A stretch of DNA of 64,000 nt. Origin: Lentisphaerae bacterium WC36. Its GTDB lineage: Bacteria > Verrucomicrobiota > Lentisphaeria > Victivallales > SZUA-371. The position numbers and the translations under genes are program-made. Shown in pieces: positions 8,473 to 16,585 of the stretch (its first letter is position 1; each line of letters starts with the position of its first letter). The stretch covers positions 1,922,001-1,986,000 of the forward strand of contig CP085689.1 of assembly GCA_020683205.1 (NCBI GenBank), written 5' to 3'. A model generated the notes under the pieces. It was not told the DNA's origin. It saw only the letters and a program-made list of their open reading frames with translations, and did not search any database.

Positions 8473-9729
8473 TTAAGTATGATATTCAGCATTAATTTTA
8501 ACATATTCATATGAAATATCATTAGTCCACATTCGGCATTTTCCTTTACCATTTCCCAAAACCAACCTTACAGTAAAGTTATCTTTAGCCAAAACTTCTT
8601 TTGCTAATACTTCCTCCGCGACATCAGTTGGCATACCATTTTCTACAACTAAATATTCATCATAGTACATTTTTACATCTTCTGGCACAAAATCTACCTT
8701 CGAATAACCAGCAGCAGCAATAACTCTACCCCAATTTGGATCTCCTCCAAACCATGCAGTTTTGCATAATAATGAATTCGCAATAGCATTGGCGCACTGT
8801 TTAGCATCAGTATCATTATTCGCTCCTTCAATGTCGATTGTCACCAATTTAGTAACTCCCTCACCATCAATGACCATTTCTTTTGCTAATTTTATACTTA
8901 AATCATCTAAAGCAGTAGCAAATATTTCTTCATCTTGACTGTTTTCATCAATAGCCACGCCACTGGTCCCATTAGCTAAAATCAACATCGTGTCATTAGT
9001 ACTCATATCGCCATCAATATTAATACAATTAAATGACTTTTCAGCACTATCTCCTAATAATTTAGTAAGTTGCTGATTATTTAATTGAGCATCAGTGACA
9101 ACATAACAAAGCATTGTTGCATGAGGGACTGCTTTCATTTCAGGATCAATCATGCCTGCACCTTTAGTCATTGCGCCAATAGTATATTTTTTACCACTAG
9201 CAGCTGTAACCTCAACCGCACAATATTTTGGTACAGTATCAGTAGTCATAATTGCCTCAGCACTTAATAAATTATTATCTAATTCAGCATATTTATGATT
9301 TTTAATGGCTTTTATTGCTAAATCAATTCCATGATCTATTAATGAAAAATCAAGTTGTACACCAATACGTCCTGTTGATGAAACTAAGACATCACTAGCT
9401 CCATTTGGCAAATCTAATTTCGCTGCTATACGTTCACACATTAGTTCAGCATTTTTAATACCTTCAACTCCAGTGCAGGCATTAGCATTACCACTATTAA
9501 CAATGATAGCTTGAACCGTTTCGATCTCTTTTACACGTTTTTGACAAACTCTAACTGGAGCAGCAGCAAAACTACAAGTAGTAAAAACCCCAGCAAAGTT
9601 CGCTGGAGACTCTGAAAAAATCAATGACATATCAGGTTTACCACTAACTTTAATTCCAGCTGTAACTCCCACAGCCTTGAATCCTTTTGCAGACGCAACT
9701 CCACCATTTTTAATATATTGAAAGCTCAT
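8473..9729 (-). CDS. argJ: Glutamate N-acetyltransferase / ornithine acetyltransferase
   Basis: ArgJ recycles the acetyl group from N-acetylornithine to glutamate; bifunctional members can also use acetyl-CoA. The length of 418 residues is normal. The autocleavage site is visible as HATMLCYV, with Thr205 as the new N-terminal nucleophile of the beta chain. STGRIGV, TDTVPK and the C-terminal GGDPNWGR and YSKVDF blocks are also typical. Its presence with argB indicates the cyclic arginine pathway. It starts 23 bases after queF in the same minus-strand operon. Confidence 0.96.
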   Translation of the reverse strand: MSFQYIKNGGVASAKGFKAVGVTAGIKVSGKPDMSLIFSESPANFAGVFTTCSFAAAPVRVCQKRVKEIETVQAIIVNSGNANACTGVEGIKNAELMCERIAAKLDLPNGASDVLVSSTGRIGVQLDFSLIDHGIDLAIKAIKNHKYAELDNNLLSAEAIMTTDTVPKYCAVEVTAASGKKYTIGAMTKGAGMIDPEMKAVPHATMLCYVVTDAQLNNQQLTKLLGDSAEKSFNCINIDGDMSTNDTMLILANGTSGVAIDENSQDEEIFATALDDLSIKLAKEMVIDGEGVTKLVTIDIEGANNDTDAKQCANAIANSLLCKTAWFGGDPNWGRVIAAAGYSKVDFVPEDVKMYYDEYLVVENGMPTDVAEEVLAKEVLAKDNFTVRLVLGNGKGKCRMWTNDISYEYVKINAEYHT

Positions 9730-9752
9730 CTCATCTTTTCCTAAATTAAATT

Positions 9753-10178
9753 TTATTCAGGTTTTTTACCAACACTAGCTTTAATATTTAAAGCAATCCC
9801 ACCACGAGGCATAAAATCCCCCTCTACTTCGCACCAGCGAGGAGAACACACTTTGTCAATTTCAGTTAAAATAATATTAACTACTTCCTCGTGAAAACTA
9901 TTGTGATTTCTAAAAGAAAAAAGAAACAATTTTAAACTTTTACTTTCAACACACTCTTTATCAGCAATATATCTAATAGTAATTTTTCCAAAATCAGGTT
10001 GTCCAGTAACTGGGCATAAAGCCGTAAATTCTGGGCAATTAAATGTAATAACATAATCGCGTTCAGGATATTGGTTTACAAAAGTTTCTAATTTTGCCTC
10101 ACTTGGGCTTTTAGGATAATTACTCTCATTTGCTTTTAAAAGAGTTAGCTTATCTAATCTTGATTTATCGTGACTCAT
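9753..10178 (-). CDS. queF: NADPH-dependent 7-cyano-7-deazaguanine reductase (QueF)
   Basis: QueF reduces preQ0 to preQ1 in queuosine synthesis. This is the short unimodular form, 141 residues. The catalytic Cys55 and Asp62 sit in FTALCPVTGQPDFG, numbering that matches the Bacillus enzyme as I remember it. The QueF substrate and NADPH motif follows as ESKSLKLFLFSFRNH, with HEE just after. It is the first gene of a minus-strand operon that ends in another tRNA wobble-modification enzyme. Confidence 0.95.
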   Translation of the reverse strand: MSHDKSRLDKLTLLKANESNYPKSPSEAKLETFVNQYPERDYVITFNCPEFTALCPVTGQPDFGKITIRYIADKECVESKSLKLFLFSFRNHNSFHEEVVNIILTEIDKVCSPRWCEVEGDFMPRGGIALNIKASVGKKPE

Positions 10179-10491
10179 TAATTCAGTCTTCCTATTTATA
10201 TTTAATTTTTTATTATTTTCAGTTTTACAAAATTAATAGTAATTCGCATTTTATAATTTTTACAGTACACTATTAAAATGATAATATCACTAATACTTTT
10301 AATATTCATATAAAATTTCATAATATTCATGTTAAAAATAACCCCATAAAACCTATTTTCAAAAAAAAAGTAACTACTTTATTACAATATGTCTTGAAAT
10401 TTTCCGTTATATGCTCTATTGTGTAAGGTGTATTTTTATAAAAGACATTATTATAAAGAAATTTAAAAATAAATAAAAGGACCTATTATTA
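10179..10491. other. Divergent intergenic region, queF / TIGR04073 gene
   Basis: This is 313 bases of AT-rich spacer between divergent genes. It holds the promoter listed at 10394-10422 on the plus strand and presumably the queF operon promoter on the minus strand, which I could not place. No open reading frame of note and no riboswitch fold was recognised, although preQ1 control of queF was considered. Confidence 0.5.
10394..10422 (+). promoter_or_regulatory. Putative sigma-70 promoter for the TIGR04073 gene
   Basis: TTGAAA at 10394-10399 and TATTGT at 10417-10422 are separated by 17 bases, about 70 bases before the start codon. The AT-rich background makes chance matches possible. Confidence 0.5.
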
Positions 10492-10953
10492 ATGGATTTT
10501 TTTAAAAAGATTTTTGTGGTTGGGGCATGTCTATGTGCTGTTTTTTGTTCAACACTAGCAAACGCTGAAGAAGTAGTACCATCAGAGGCATCTCCAGATA
10601 GTCTAGCAGTAGGAACTTTAGAGAGTGATCCTTTTGTGAAATTAGGCCGTGGAGTGACAAATGTTGCTTTTGGTCCTTTAGAGCTATTATTAAAGCCTTA
10701 CGACGTGAATCAAAACGTTGGTGCTTTACCTGCTATTACTTACGGTGTATTCAAAGGCATTGGTTACACAGTTGCTCGTGAAGTTGTTGGAGTAATCGAT
10801 ATTGTAACATTCTTTATGCCGTTACCAGGTGCTAAAGATGATCCACGTGAACCAGGATGGGGCTATGGTCCATTAATGCGTCCAGCATGGGTTATTGATT
10901 TAGACCACAACGCATATAATTTCTTCTTCCCAAATAATACTCTTAATAACTAA
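10492..10953 (+). CDS. Exosortase system-associated protein, TIGR04073 family
   Basis: This exported protein of 153 residues has a Sec signal peptide of about 25 residues that ends near ANAEE. The core (KLGRGVTNVAFGPLEL, KGIGYTVARE, PLPGAKDD) matches TIGR04073. That family occurs mainly in Lentisphaerota, Verrucomicrobiota and relatives, often in genomes with PEP-CTERM/exosortase systems. Its biochemical role is unknown to me. It has a good Shine-Dalgarno (AAAGGA) and a strong terminator, so it is probably a well-expressed single gene. It is one of the better taxonomic markers in the window. Confidence 0.85.
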   Translation: MDFFKKIFVVGACLCAVFCSTLANAEEVVPSEASPDSLAVGTLESDPFVKLGRGVTNVAFGPLELLLKPYDVNQNVGALPAITYGVFKGIGYTVAREVVGVIDIVTFFMPLPGAKDDPREPGWGYGPLMRPAWVIDLDHNAYNFFFPNNTLNN

Positions 10954-10977
10954 TATTAAGGAAGAAGACTTGATGTA

Positions 10978-11012
10978 AAAAAATCACTGTTAAATGTTAA
11001 CAGTGATTTTTT
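10978..11012. terminator. Bidirectional intrinsic terminator
   Basis: A perfect 16-bp stem (10978-10993 with 10997-11012) has a 3-base loop, with T runs on both strands. It sits between the convergent TIGR04073 and sulfatase genes. Confidence 0.9.
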
Positions 11013-11034
11013 TATCTAAATATTCTAACAATAA

Positions 11035-12645
11035 TTACTTGGAATTATTTTTAAGATAATTTTTAAGCTTTTTATTTGCATCTTTACTAATTAGTTTTAC
11101 CTCTTCAAACCATTGATTATATTTTTCTTCTAACTCTTTTACTTTTTCAGGATATTGATTTTTTAAGTCGGCTGTCTCTGTTCGATTCAAACTCATATTA
11201 AACAATTGCGCGTTATTTTTTTTATAAATATTACTCCAAACTAATTTCCAGTCACCAATACGAATGCCTTTACCACGGCTCCACTGCCAACATAAAATTT
11301 TATCCTCAGAGCGTTTTTTATCACCGTTTCTCAAAACATCAACCAAACTTTCACCAGAAGTTGCAATAATCTTTTTACCTTTATAATCATTAGGATATTG
11401 AGCCTGAGCTAATTCAACAACTGTTGGCATAATGTCAATAAAATGAATTGCACGCTCTTTAAAAACTTTGCCATGAAACTCTTTTTTAATTCCTTTTGGC
11501 CAATAAACAATAAACGGCGAATTAATACCACCTTCATAACTATAATTTTTAAAGAATCTAAATGGAGTATTAGACACATTTGCCCAATTTTTTCCTAATG
11601 AATTCCATTCACCAACGCTTCCAATAGATTTATCTCCATTTTTAAGGCGAACAACCTCATTAGAAGCACCATTATCAGACATAAACATAATTATAGTATT
11701 ATCAAATTGATTATTTGCCTTTAATGTCGTAATTAACCGCCCCACATTTTGATCAACACAATCAATCATTGCCGCATAAACTTCCATTAACTTCGCTTCA
11801 CGCTGTCGCTGTTCAGGAGTTAATTTCTGCCACGACCTATATGTAGCTTTGCTTAAGGGATAACGCGCTTTATCAATCAAACCTAGTTCTAATTGTTTTT
11901 GATAACGCGCTTCACGAATTTTTTCATAACCAACATCATATTTGCCTTTATATTTATCAATATCCTTTTGGTGCGCCATTAATGGGTCATGCGGAGCCGT
12001 ATATGCTAAGTAAAGAAAAAATGGCTGTTTTTTGCTGCTATTTTTAGCTTCATTTAACCATTGAATTGCTTTATTTGTATATGCATCTGTAGAGTAAAAA
12101 TTTTTATCAGCTGGCGTAAAAGGAAACATAGTTTTAGCATCGTCACACCAATGACGAACTTTTTTTTGTGCAGGAGTTACCTCATTGGGGCGTTTATTCC
12201 CAGGATTAAAGTGATTGGTCGCACCATCACGTAACCCCCAGTAATGATCAAAACCACGATGATATAAATTTTCTTCGCCATGATGTTTACCACTAGCCAA
12301 AGTGTGGTAATTAGCTGTCTTTAAAACCTCGGCAATCGTGACAGAATTATTCATAATACCATGACGTCTGTCCATACCAGTTTGCTGAGCATACAGCCCT
12401 GTTAATAAACATGATCGAGATGGAAAACATTTCCCTGTATTATACGATTGAACGAAACGGACGCCATCTTGAGCCAATGAATCAATATTTGGAGTATTAA
12501 TTTCACTACCATAACATCCCAAATCAGAAAAGCCCATATCATCAACTAAAATTACAATAATGTTAGGCCTTTCCCCCGTTAAGAGCATATTCATATTCAA
12601 AATAGAAAATGCTACTGTACCAATTAAAATCTTTCTTTTTTGCAT
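11035..12645 (-). CDS. Secreted sulfatase (FGly type)
   Basis: This type I sulfatase of 536 residues hydrolyses a sulfate ester, probably on a polysaccharide. An N-terminal hydrophobic segment of about 20 residues looks like a signal peptide. The metal-binding Asp pair is in ILVDDMGFSD at 35-36. The maturation motif is CFPSRSCLLTG, where Cys73 would become formylglycine and Arg77 completes CxPxR. SDNGAS supplies further metal ligands. A Cys-type site in an anaerobe implies activation by a radical-SAM maturase, which is not in the window. An AGGAA Shine-Dalgarno supports the start. Other secreted carbohydrate-active enzymes occur at 4.1 and 41.8 kb but are not linked to it. Confidence 0.9.
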   Translation of the reverse strand: MQKRKILIGTVAFSILNMNMLLTGERPNIIVILVDDMGFSDLGCYGSEINTPNIDSLAQDGVRFVQSYNTGKCFPSRSCLLTGLYAQQTGMDRRHGIMNNSVTIAEVLKTANYHTLASGKHHGEENLYHRGFDHYWGLRDGATNHFNPGNKRPNEVTPAQKKVRHWCDDAKTMFPFTPADKNFYSTDAYTNKAIQWLNEAKNSSKKQPFFLYLAYTAPHDPLMAHQKDIDKYKGKYDVGYEKIREARYQKQLELGLIDKARYPLSKATYRSWQKLTPEQRQREAKLMEVYAAMIDCVDQNVGRLITTLKANNQFDNTIIMFMSDNGASNEVVRLKNGDKSIGSVGEWNSLGKNWANVSNTPFRFFKNYSYEGGINSPFIVYWPKGIKKEFHGKVFKERAIHFIDIMPTVVELAQAQYPNDYKGKKIIATSGESLVDVLRNGDKKRSEDKILCWQWSRGKGIRIGDWKLVWSNIYKKNNAQLFNMSLNRTETADLKNQYPEKVKELEEKYNQWFEEVKLISKDANKKLKNYLKNNSK

Positions 12646-12724
12646 AATAATTCCTTATTTTTGCTTTTTACCTATTTGGTAATAACGAATTAGTGTACAA
12701 TTTATTTTGCTTAACTACAAATTT

Positions 12725-13312
12725 TTAATCTAAATGTTTATGAACTTTACATGGAACTCCTATCGCAACAACATTTGCTGGAATATCATTAGCAACAACA
12801 CTTCCGGCGCCAATTGTTGTGTTATCTCCAATTGTCACACCTGGTAAAATTGTCACACTTGCACCAATCCAAACATTATTGCCTATTTTTACAGGCTTGG
12901 CCATTGTATGGAACCAATTACGTTTCATTTCAGAACTCCAGTTTTCAATAATACGCTCCTGAGCATTTACAGGATGCGTTGCCGTACAAACTTGTACACC
13001 AGAAGCAATCATAGTATTACTACCAATATGAATTTCATGCCCATCTACAAAAATACAGTTCATTCCCACAACAACGTTTGATCCAATATGAATTCTATTA
13101 CCAAAATCACAATAAAAGGGTGCATCAACATAAACTTCATCGCCTATTTTAGCAAATAATTCCTCAAGGATTTCACGTTTACGTTCACCATCATGCAATG
13201 TCAATGTGTTATATTCACGGGTTAAAACACGTGCTTTGCCAATCTCAACTAACAACTCAGCATCACCTGAATGGTAAAATTCTCCCGCAAATTGTTTTTC
13301 TTTCTCTGTCAT
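12725..13312 (-). CDS. Maltose/galactoside O-acetyltransferase family protein
   Basis: This is a left-handed beta-helix acetyltransferase of the LacA/Maa/NodL group, 195 residues. The N-terminal helical cap is followed by hexapeptide repeats such as IGNNVWIGASVTI and IGDNTTIGAGSVV. The catalytic His is in CTATHPVNA. It transfers acetyl from acetyl-CoA to a sugar hydroxyl; the natural acceptor is unknown. GGGAG precedes the ATG. It follows glyQS after a terminator, so it is probably transcribed separately. Confidence 0.9.
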   Translation of the reverse strand: MTEKEKQFAGEFYHSGDAELLVEIGKARVLTREYNTLTLHDGERKREILEELFAKIGDEVYVDAPFYCDFGNRIHIGSNVVVGMNCIFVDGHEIHIGSNTMIASGVQVCTATHPVNAQERIIENWSSEMKRNWFHTMAKPVKIGNNVWIGASVTILPGVTIGDNTTIGAGSVVANDIPANVVAIGVPCKVHKHLD

Positions 13313-13391
13313 ATATAATTACTCCCTAAATTGAAATTGAACTTAAAACTATAATTAACCATTACGCTGAAAAAGATTACACTTTTTAATA

Positions 13392-13429
13392 AAAAAACGG
13401 TGTAAATTTCAAAATTCACACCGTTTTTT
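13392..13429 (-). terminator. Intrinsic terminator of glyQS
   Basis: A perfect 12-bp stem (13392-13403 with 13418-13429, GC-rich core ACGGTGT) is flanked by A and T runs. It lies just past the glyQS stop on the minus strand. Confidence 0.85.
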
Positions 13430-13453
13430 AATATCTAAATTACTAAATAAATT

Positions 13454-14791
13454 TTAGTAATCTAACTTTCCAAAGAAATAGTGCATTAAATCTTTAATTT
13501 CAACACGTTCTTGTTCCATTGTATCACGATCACGAACAGTAACTGCATTATCTTCTAATGAATCAAAATCAAATGTTACACAGTATGGTGTACCAATTTC
13601 ATCTTGACGACGATAACGCTTACCAATTGAACCTGTTACATCAAGTTCTGCGCGGAAATATTTTGCTAATTTATCGTAAACTTTTTGCGCTTCAGTACTT
13701 AATTTTTTAGATAATGGTAAAATTGCTACTTGAACAGGTGCTATTGCCGCAGGGAATCTAAACACTACACGCACATCACTAGCTTTTCCTGTTTTTTGTG
13801 TTTCAGCCATATCTTCATCGTAGCAATTGCATAATAATGCTAAAATCGTACGGTCAGCACCAACTGAAGTTTCAACAACTGTCGGCATAACTTTCTCACC
13901 ACCATTATCATGATCAACATATTCTAAATTCTGTTTAGAAAATTCACTATGACGTGACATATCCCATGTCCCGCGATGATGGATACCCTCTAACTCACCC
14001 CAACCAAATGGGAATTTAAACTCAATATCCATTGCCGCTTTAGCATAATGCGCTAACTGATCATGATCATGTGTTCTTAAAGTATCTTTTTCAAAACCTA
14101 AAATTTCATAATAATATTTTAAACGTTCATCTCTCCAGAAATTGTACCAATCCATTGATTCCTCTTCACGACAGAAGAATTCCATTTCCATTTGTGTAAA
14201 TTCACGTGAACGGAATGTAAAGTTTCTTGGGTTAATTTCATTACGGAATGCTTTACCAATCTGAGCGATACCAAATGGCAATTTTTGGCGTGTCGCAACA
14301 CGAACCTGATGGAAATCAACAAAAATTGGCTGACAAGTTTCAGCACGTAAATATGCAACGTGATCTTCATCAAAAACTGGACCAACAAATGTTTTCATCA
14401 TTAAATTAAACTCACGTGGCTCTGTTAAATCACTACTTCCACAGTTAGGACAAACATTTTCATCTTCCATTAAATCAACACGATGACGCGCTTTACACTC
14501 TTTACAGTCAGTCATCATGTCGCCAAATTTATCTAAATGTCCACTCGCATTCCAAACTTGAGGGTGGCAAATTACTGTTGAATCAAGACCTTCAACATTT
14601 AAACGGCGCTCAACCATGTAGTTCCACCAAACTTTTTCAACCGCTTTTTTCAGTTGAGTTCCATACGGACCATAATCCCAAAAACCATTTATACCACCAT
14701 AAATCTCTGAACTTTGAAAAATAAAACCACGACGCTTCGCCAAAGAAACAATTTTTTCCATCAACTCGTTATTTTTTTCTACTTTTTCCAT
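13454..14791 (-). CDS. glyQS: Glycyl-tRNA synthetase (single-chain, class II)
   Basis: This homodimeric-type GlyRS has 445 residues and charges tRNA-Gly. Recognisable blocks are SSEIYGGINGFWDYGP near the N-terminus and FRNEINPRNFTFRSREF (class II motif 2). A Cys4 zinc element is formed by CKECKAR and CPNCGS. HHRGTWDMSRH and VVETSVGADRT (motif 3 region) follow, then the anticodon-binding domain. It is of the eukaryote-like type rather than GlyQ plus GlyS. The gene lies downstream of the sigma factor gene on the same strand with a 156-base gap containing an AT hairpin. Confidence 0.96.
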   Translation of the reverse strand: MEKVEKNNELMEKIVSLAKRRGFIFQSSEIYGGINGFWDYGPYGTQLKKAVEKVWWNYMVERRLNVEGLDSTVICHPQVWNASGHLDKFGDMMTDCKECKARHRVDLMEDENVCPNCGSSDLTEPREFNLMMKTFVGPVFDEDHVAYLRAETCQPIFVDFHQVRVATRQKLPFGIAQIGKAFRNEINPRNFTFRSREFTQMEMEFFCREEESMDWYNFWRDERLKYYYEILGFEKDTLRTHDHDQLAHYAKAAMDIEFKFPFGWGELEGIHHRGTWDMSRHSEFSKQNLEYVDHDNGGEKVMPTVVETSVGADRTILALLCNCYDEDMAETQKTGKASDVRVVFRFPAAIAPVQVAILPLSKKLSTEAQKVYDKLAKYFRAELDVTGSIGKRYRRQDEIGTPYCVTFDFDSLEDNAVTVRDRDTMEQERVEIKDLMHYFFGKLDY

Positions 14792-14855
14792 AAAACTCTA
14801 TATTCTTTTTATATTTTAATATTTCTAAATTAATTCTTTACTATCAATAATTTTA

Positions 14856-14886
14856 CAATTAAATTATCAAACAAATAATTTAATTG
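14856..14886. repeat. AT-only inverted repeat between sigma factor and glyQS
   Basis: A perfect 12-bp inverted repeat (14856-14867 with 14875-14886, core CAATTAAATTAT) has a 7-base loop. No GC-rich stem or T tract follows, so it is a weak terminator or leader hairpin at best. Confidence 0.4.
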
Positions 14887-14947
14887 CATTTCATTATTTT
14901 TCCATTATTTTTTGATTTTTTTTGCCTTTAAATATTTTTCAAAGAAA

Positions 14948-16366
14948 CTAGTCATCAGTTTGACTAACATTGTCAAATAACTTCATCATTTCTGGACGAC
15001 GTAATTTTTCAATTGTTTTAAGTTCAATTTGACGAATTCTTTCGCGCGTAAGACTAAAATGTTCACTTAATTCTGCTAATGTTTTTGGTTCTTCACCACC
15101 AAGACCAAAACGCATTGAAATAATTATTTTCTCGCGCTCACTTAACATATCTAATGCCTCAAGAAGTTTAGTTTTACTGTCTTCATACTCAACTTTATGA
15201 CTAGGTGCTGAATTCAAATCTGCTATTAATGTTTCAAGGGTTGCAGCTCCCCCCTCTGAATCATTACTATTAATAGTAGTTTGCAAAGAAATTGCTTGAC
15301 ATGCCATTTTCTTCAATGCACTAACTTTACTTTTCGACAAATCAAGACGTTCCGCCAGCTGATAATCGTCCGGCTCTTTACCATGCTCTTGGATAAAAGC
15401 CTGTTCTGCTGTCTGCATTTTGTGAATTACAGTTAACATATGAGTTGGAATTCTAATCACTCGTGACTGCTCAGCAATCGCTCGCAAAATCGATTGCTTA
15501 ATCCACCAGATAGCATAAGTACTAAATTTATGACCAAGTTTATAATCAAACTTTTCTAAAGCTCGAACCAAGCCAATATTTCCTTCTTGAATTAAATCAA
15601 CTAATGGCACTCCACGATTTGAAAACCCTTTTGCAACACTAACAACTAATCGCAAATTACATTCAAGGAGAATATTACGCTTATCGGAGACTTCCTGTCT
15701 AATTTCTTTCATTTGTAAGAATAATTCAACAGCTTTTTTTAGATCTAGCAAAAATTTGTCCTCTAAAAAAGTGCGTTGGTGTTCATCCAAGTCAACAAAT
15801 TTCGTCGAATAATGCTCAAGCAACCGATACTTGTTAATATAATCTCTTATTACTGAATACCATTCTTCTAAGAGGTCATTTTTAACTGGATAACGATTTA
15901 AAATTTTTAATGCAACTTCACGGACCTTAGCAATTTTCTTGCTTTTTTCTTTAAATGCAAGCTCTAAATCATTTTTAATAGCTTCAACTTCACGCCGCCA
16001 AGCTTGCAGCAATTGCTGTTTTTCTAAAACGTTATCAATATTCATAAAAGCAGAAGGTGAAAAATATTCATCAATAGACCCTTTATCGCATTCTGCTAAT
16101 ACTAATAAATACTCATTCATTACAAAACCAAAATTAAAAATATTTTGGCGCAGTTTATCAATACTACTTTCTATATTTTCCGAAACTTTTAATTGTTCCT
16201 CGGCATCTAGAAGATCAATATCTTTCATATCATTAAAGTACTGCTGCAGAGAATTAATCTCCTCATTATTTCGTGCACTACCTGAAGATTTATTTAAACT
16301 CGAACTATCTTTAATTTCACTGTTATCATTGTAACTTAATGAATTATCATTATTTTTTTCTTTCAT
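14948..16366 (-). CDS. Sigma-70 family RNA polymerase sigma factor, RpoD-like
   Basis: This sigma factor of 472 residues has all core regions. Region 1.2 begins at [19 protein letters not shown]. About 160 residues of helical non-conserved insert follow. Region 2 has [19 protein letters not shown], the sequence from [15 protein letters not shown], and [11 protein letters not shown]. Region 3 starts at [10 protein letters not shown], and region 4 ends with [10 protein letters not shown]. The non-conserved insert is characteristic of primary (group 1) factors, so it is probably the housekeeping sigma despite its modest length and a Ser/Asn-rich N-terminus instead of region 1.1. A second, shorter sigma-70 factor lies at 32.7 kb. 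It is divergent from the DUF349 gene. Confidence 0.88.
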   Translation of the reverse strand: MKEKNNDNSLSYNDNSEIKDSSSLNKSSGSARNNEEINSLQQYFNDMKDIDLLDAEEQLKVSENIESSIDKLRQNIFNFGFVMNEYLLVLAECDKGSIDEYFSPSAFMNIDNVLEKQQLLQAWRREVEAIKNDLELAFKEKSKKIAKVREVALKILNRYPVKNDLLEEWYSVIRDYINKYRLLEHYSTKFVDLDEHQRTFLEDKFLLDLKKAVELFLQMKEIRQEVSDKRNILLECNLRLVVSVAKGFSNRGVPLVDLIQEGNIGLVRALEKFDYKLGHKFSTYAIWWIKQSILRAIAEQSRVIRIPTHMLTVIHKMQTAEQAFIQEHGKEPDDYQLAERLDLSKSKVSALKKMACQAISLQTTINSNDSEGGAATLETLIADLNSAPSHKVEYEDSKTKLLEALDMLSEREKIIISMRFGLGGEEPKTLAELSEHFSLTRERIRQIELKTIEKLRRPEMMKLFDNVSQTDD

Positions 16367-16585
16367 AAATATTATTCTTCAATAAAGGTTCGTTAGTAAT
16401 ATAGAGATGTCTAGTTAAAATATAGTGATTTTACAAAAATTTCAATAAAATATTACTATTTTTTAGAACAAATGTATATGTATACTATATTAAAACAACA
16501 AAAGTAGTAATTGTTTGTTATTTTAAAGAATATTATTATTTAAGGTAATTTAAAATTTAATTTTTATACTTTCAAGGAATAAAGA

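Noticed and set aside
10179-10491. preQ1 riboswitch ahead of queF
   Set aside because: No C-rich loop with the A-rich tail typical of preQ1 aptamers was found on the queF sense strand.
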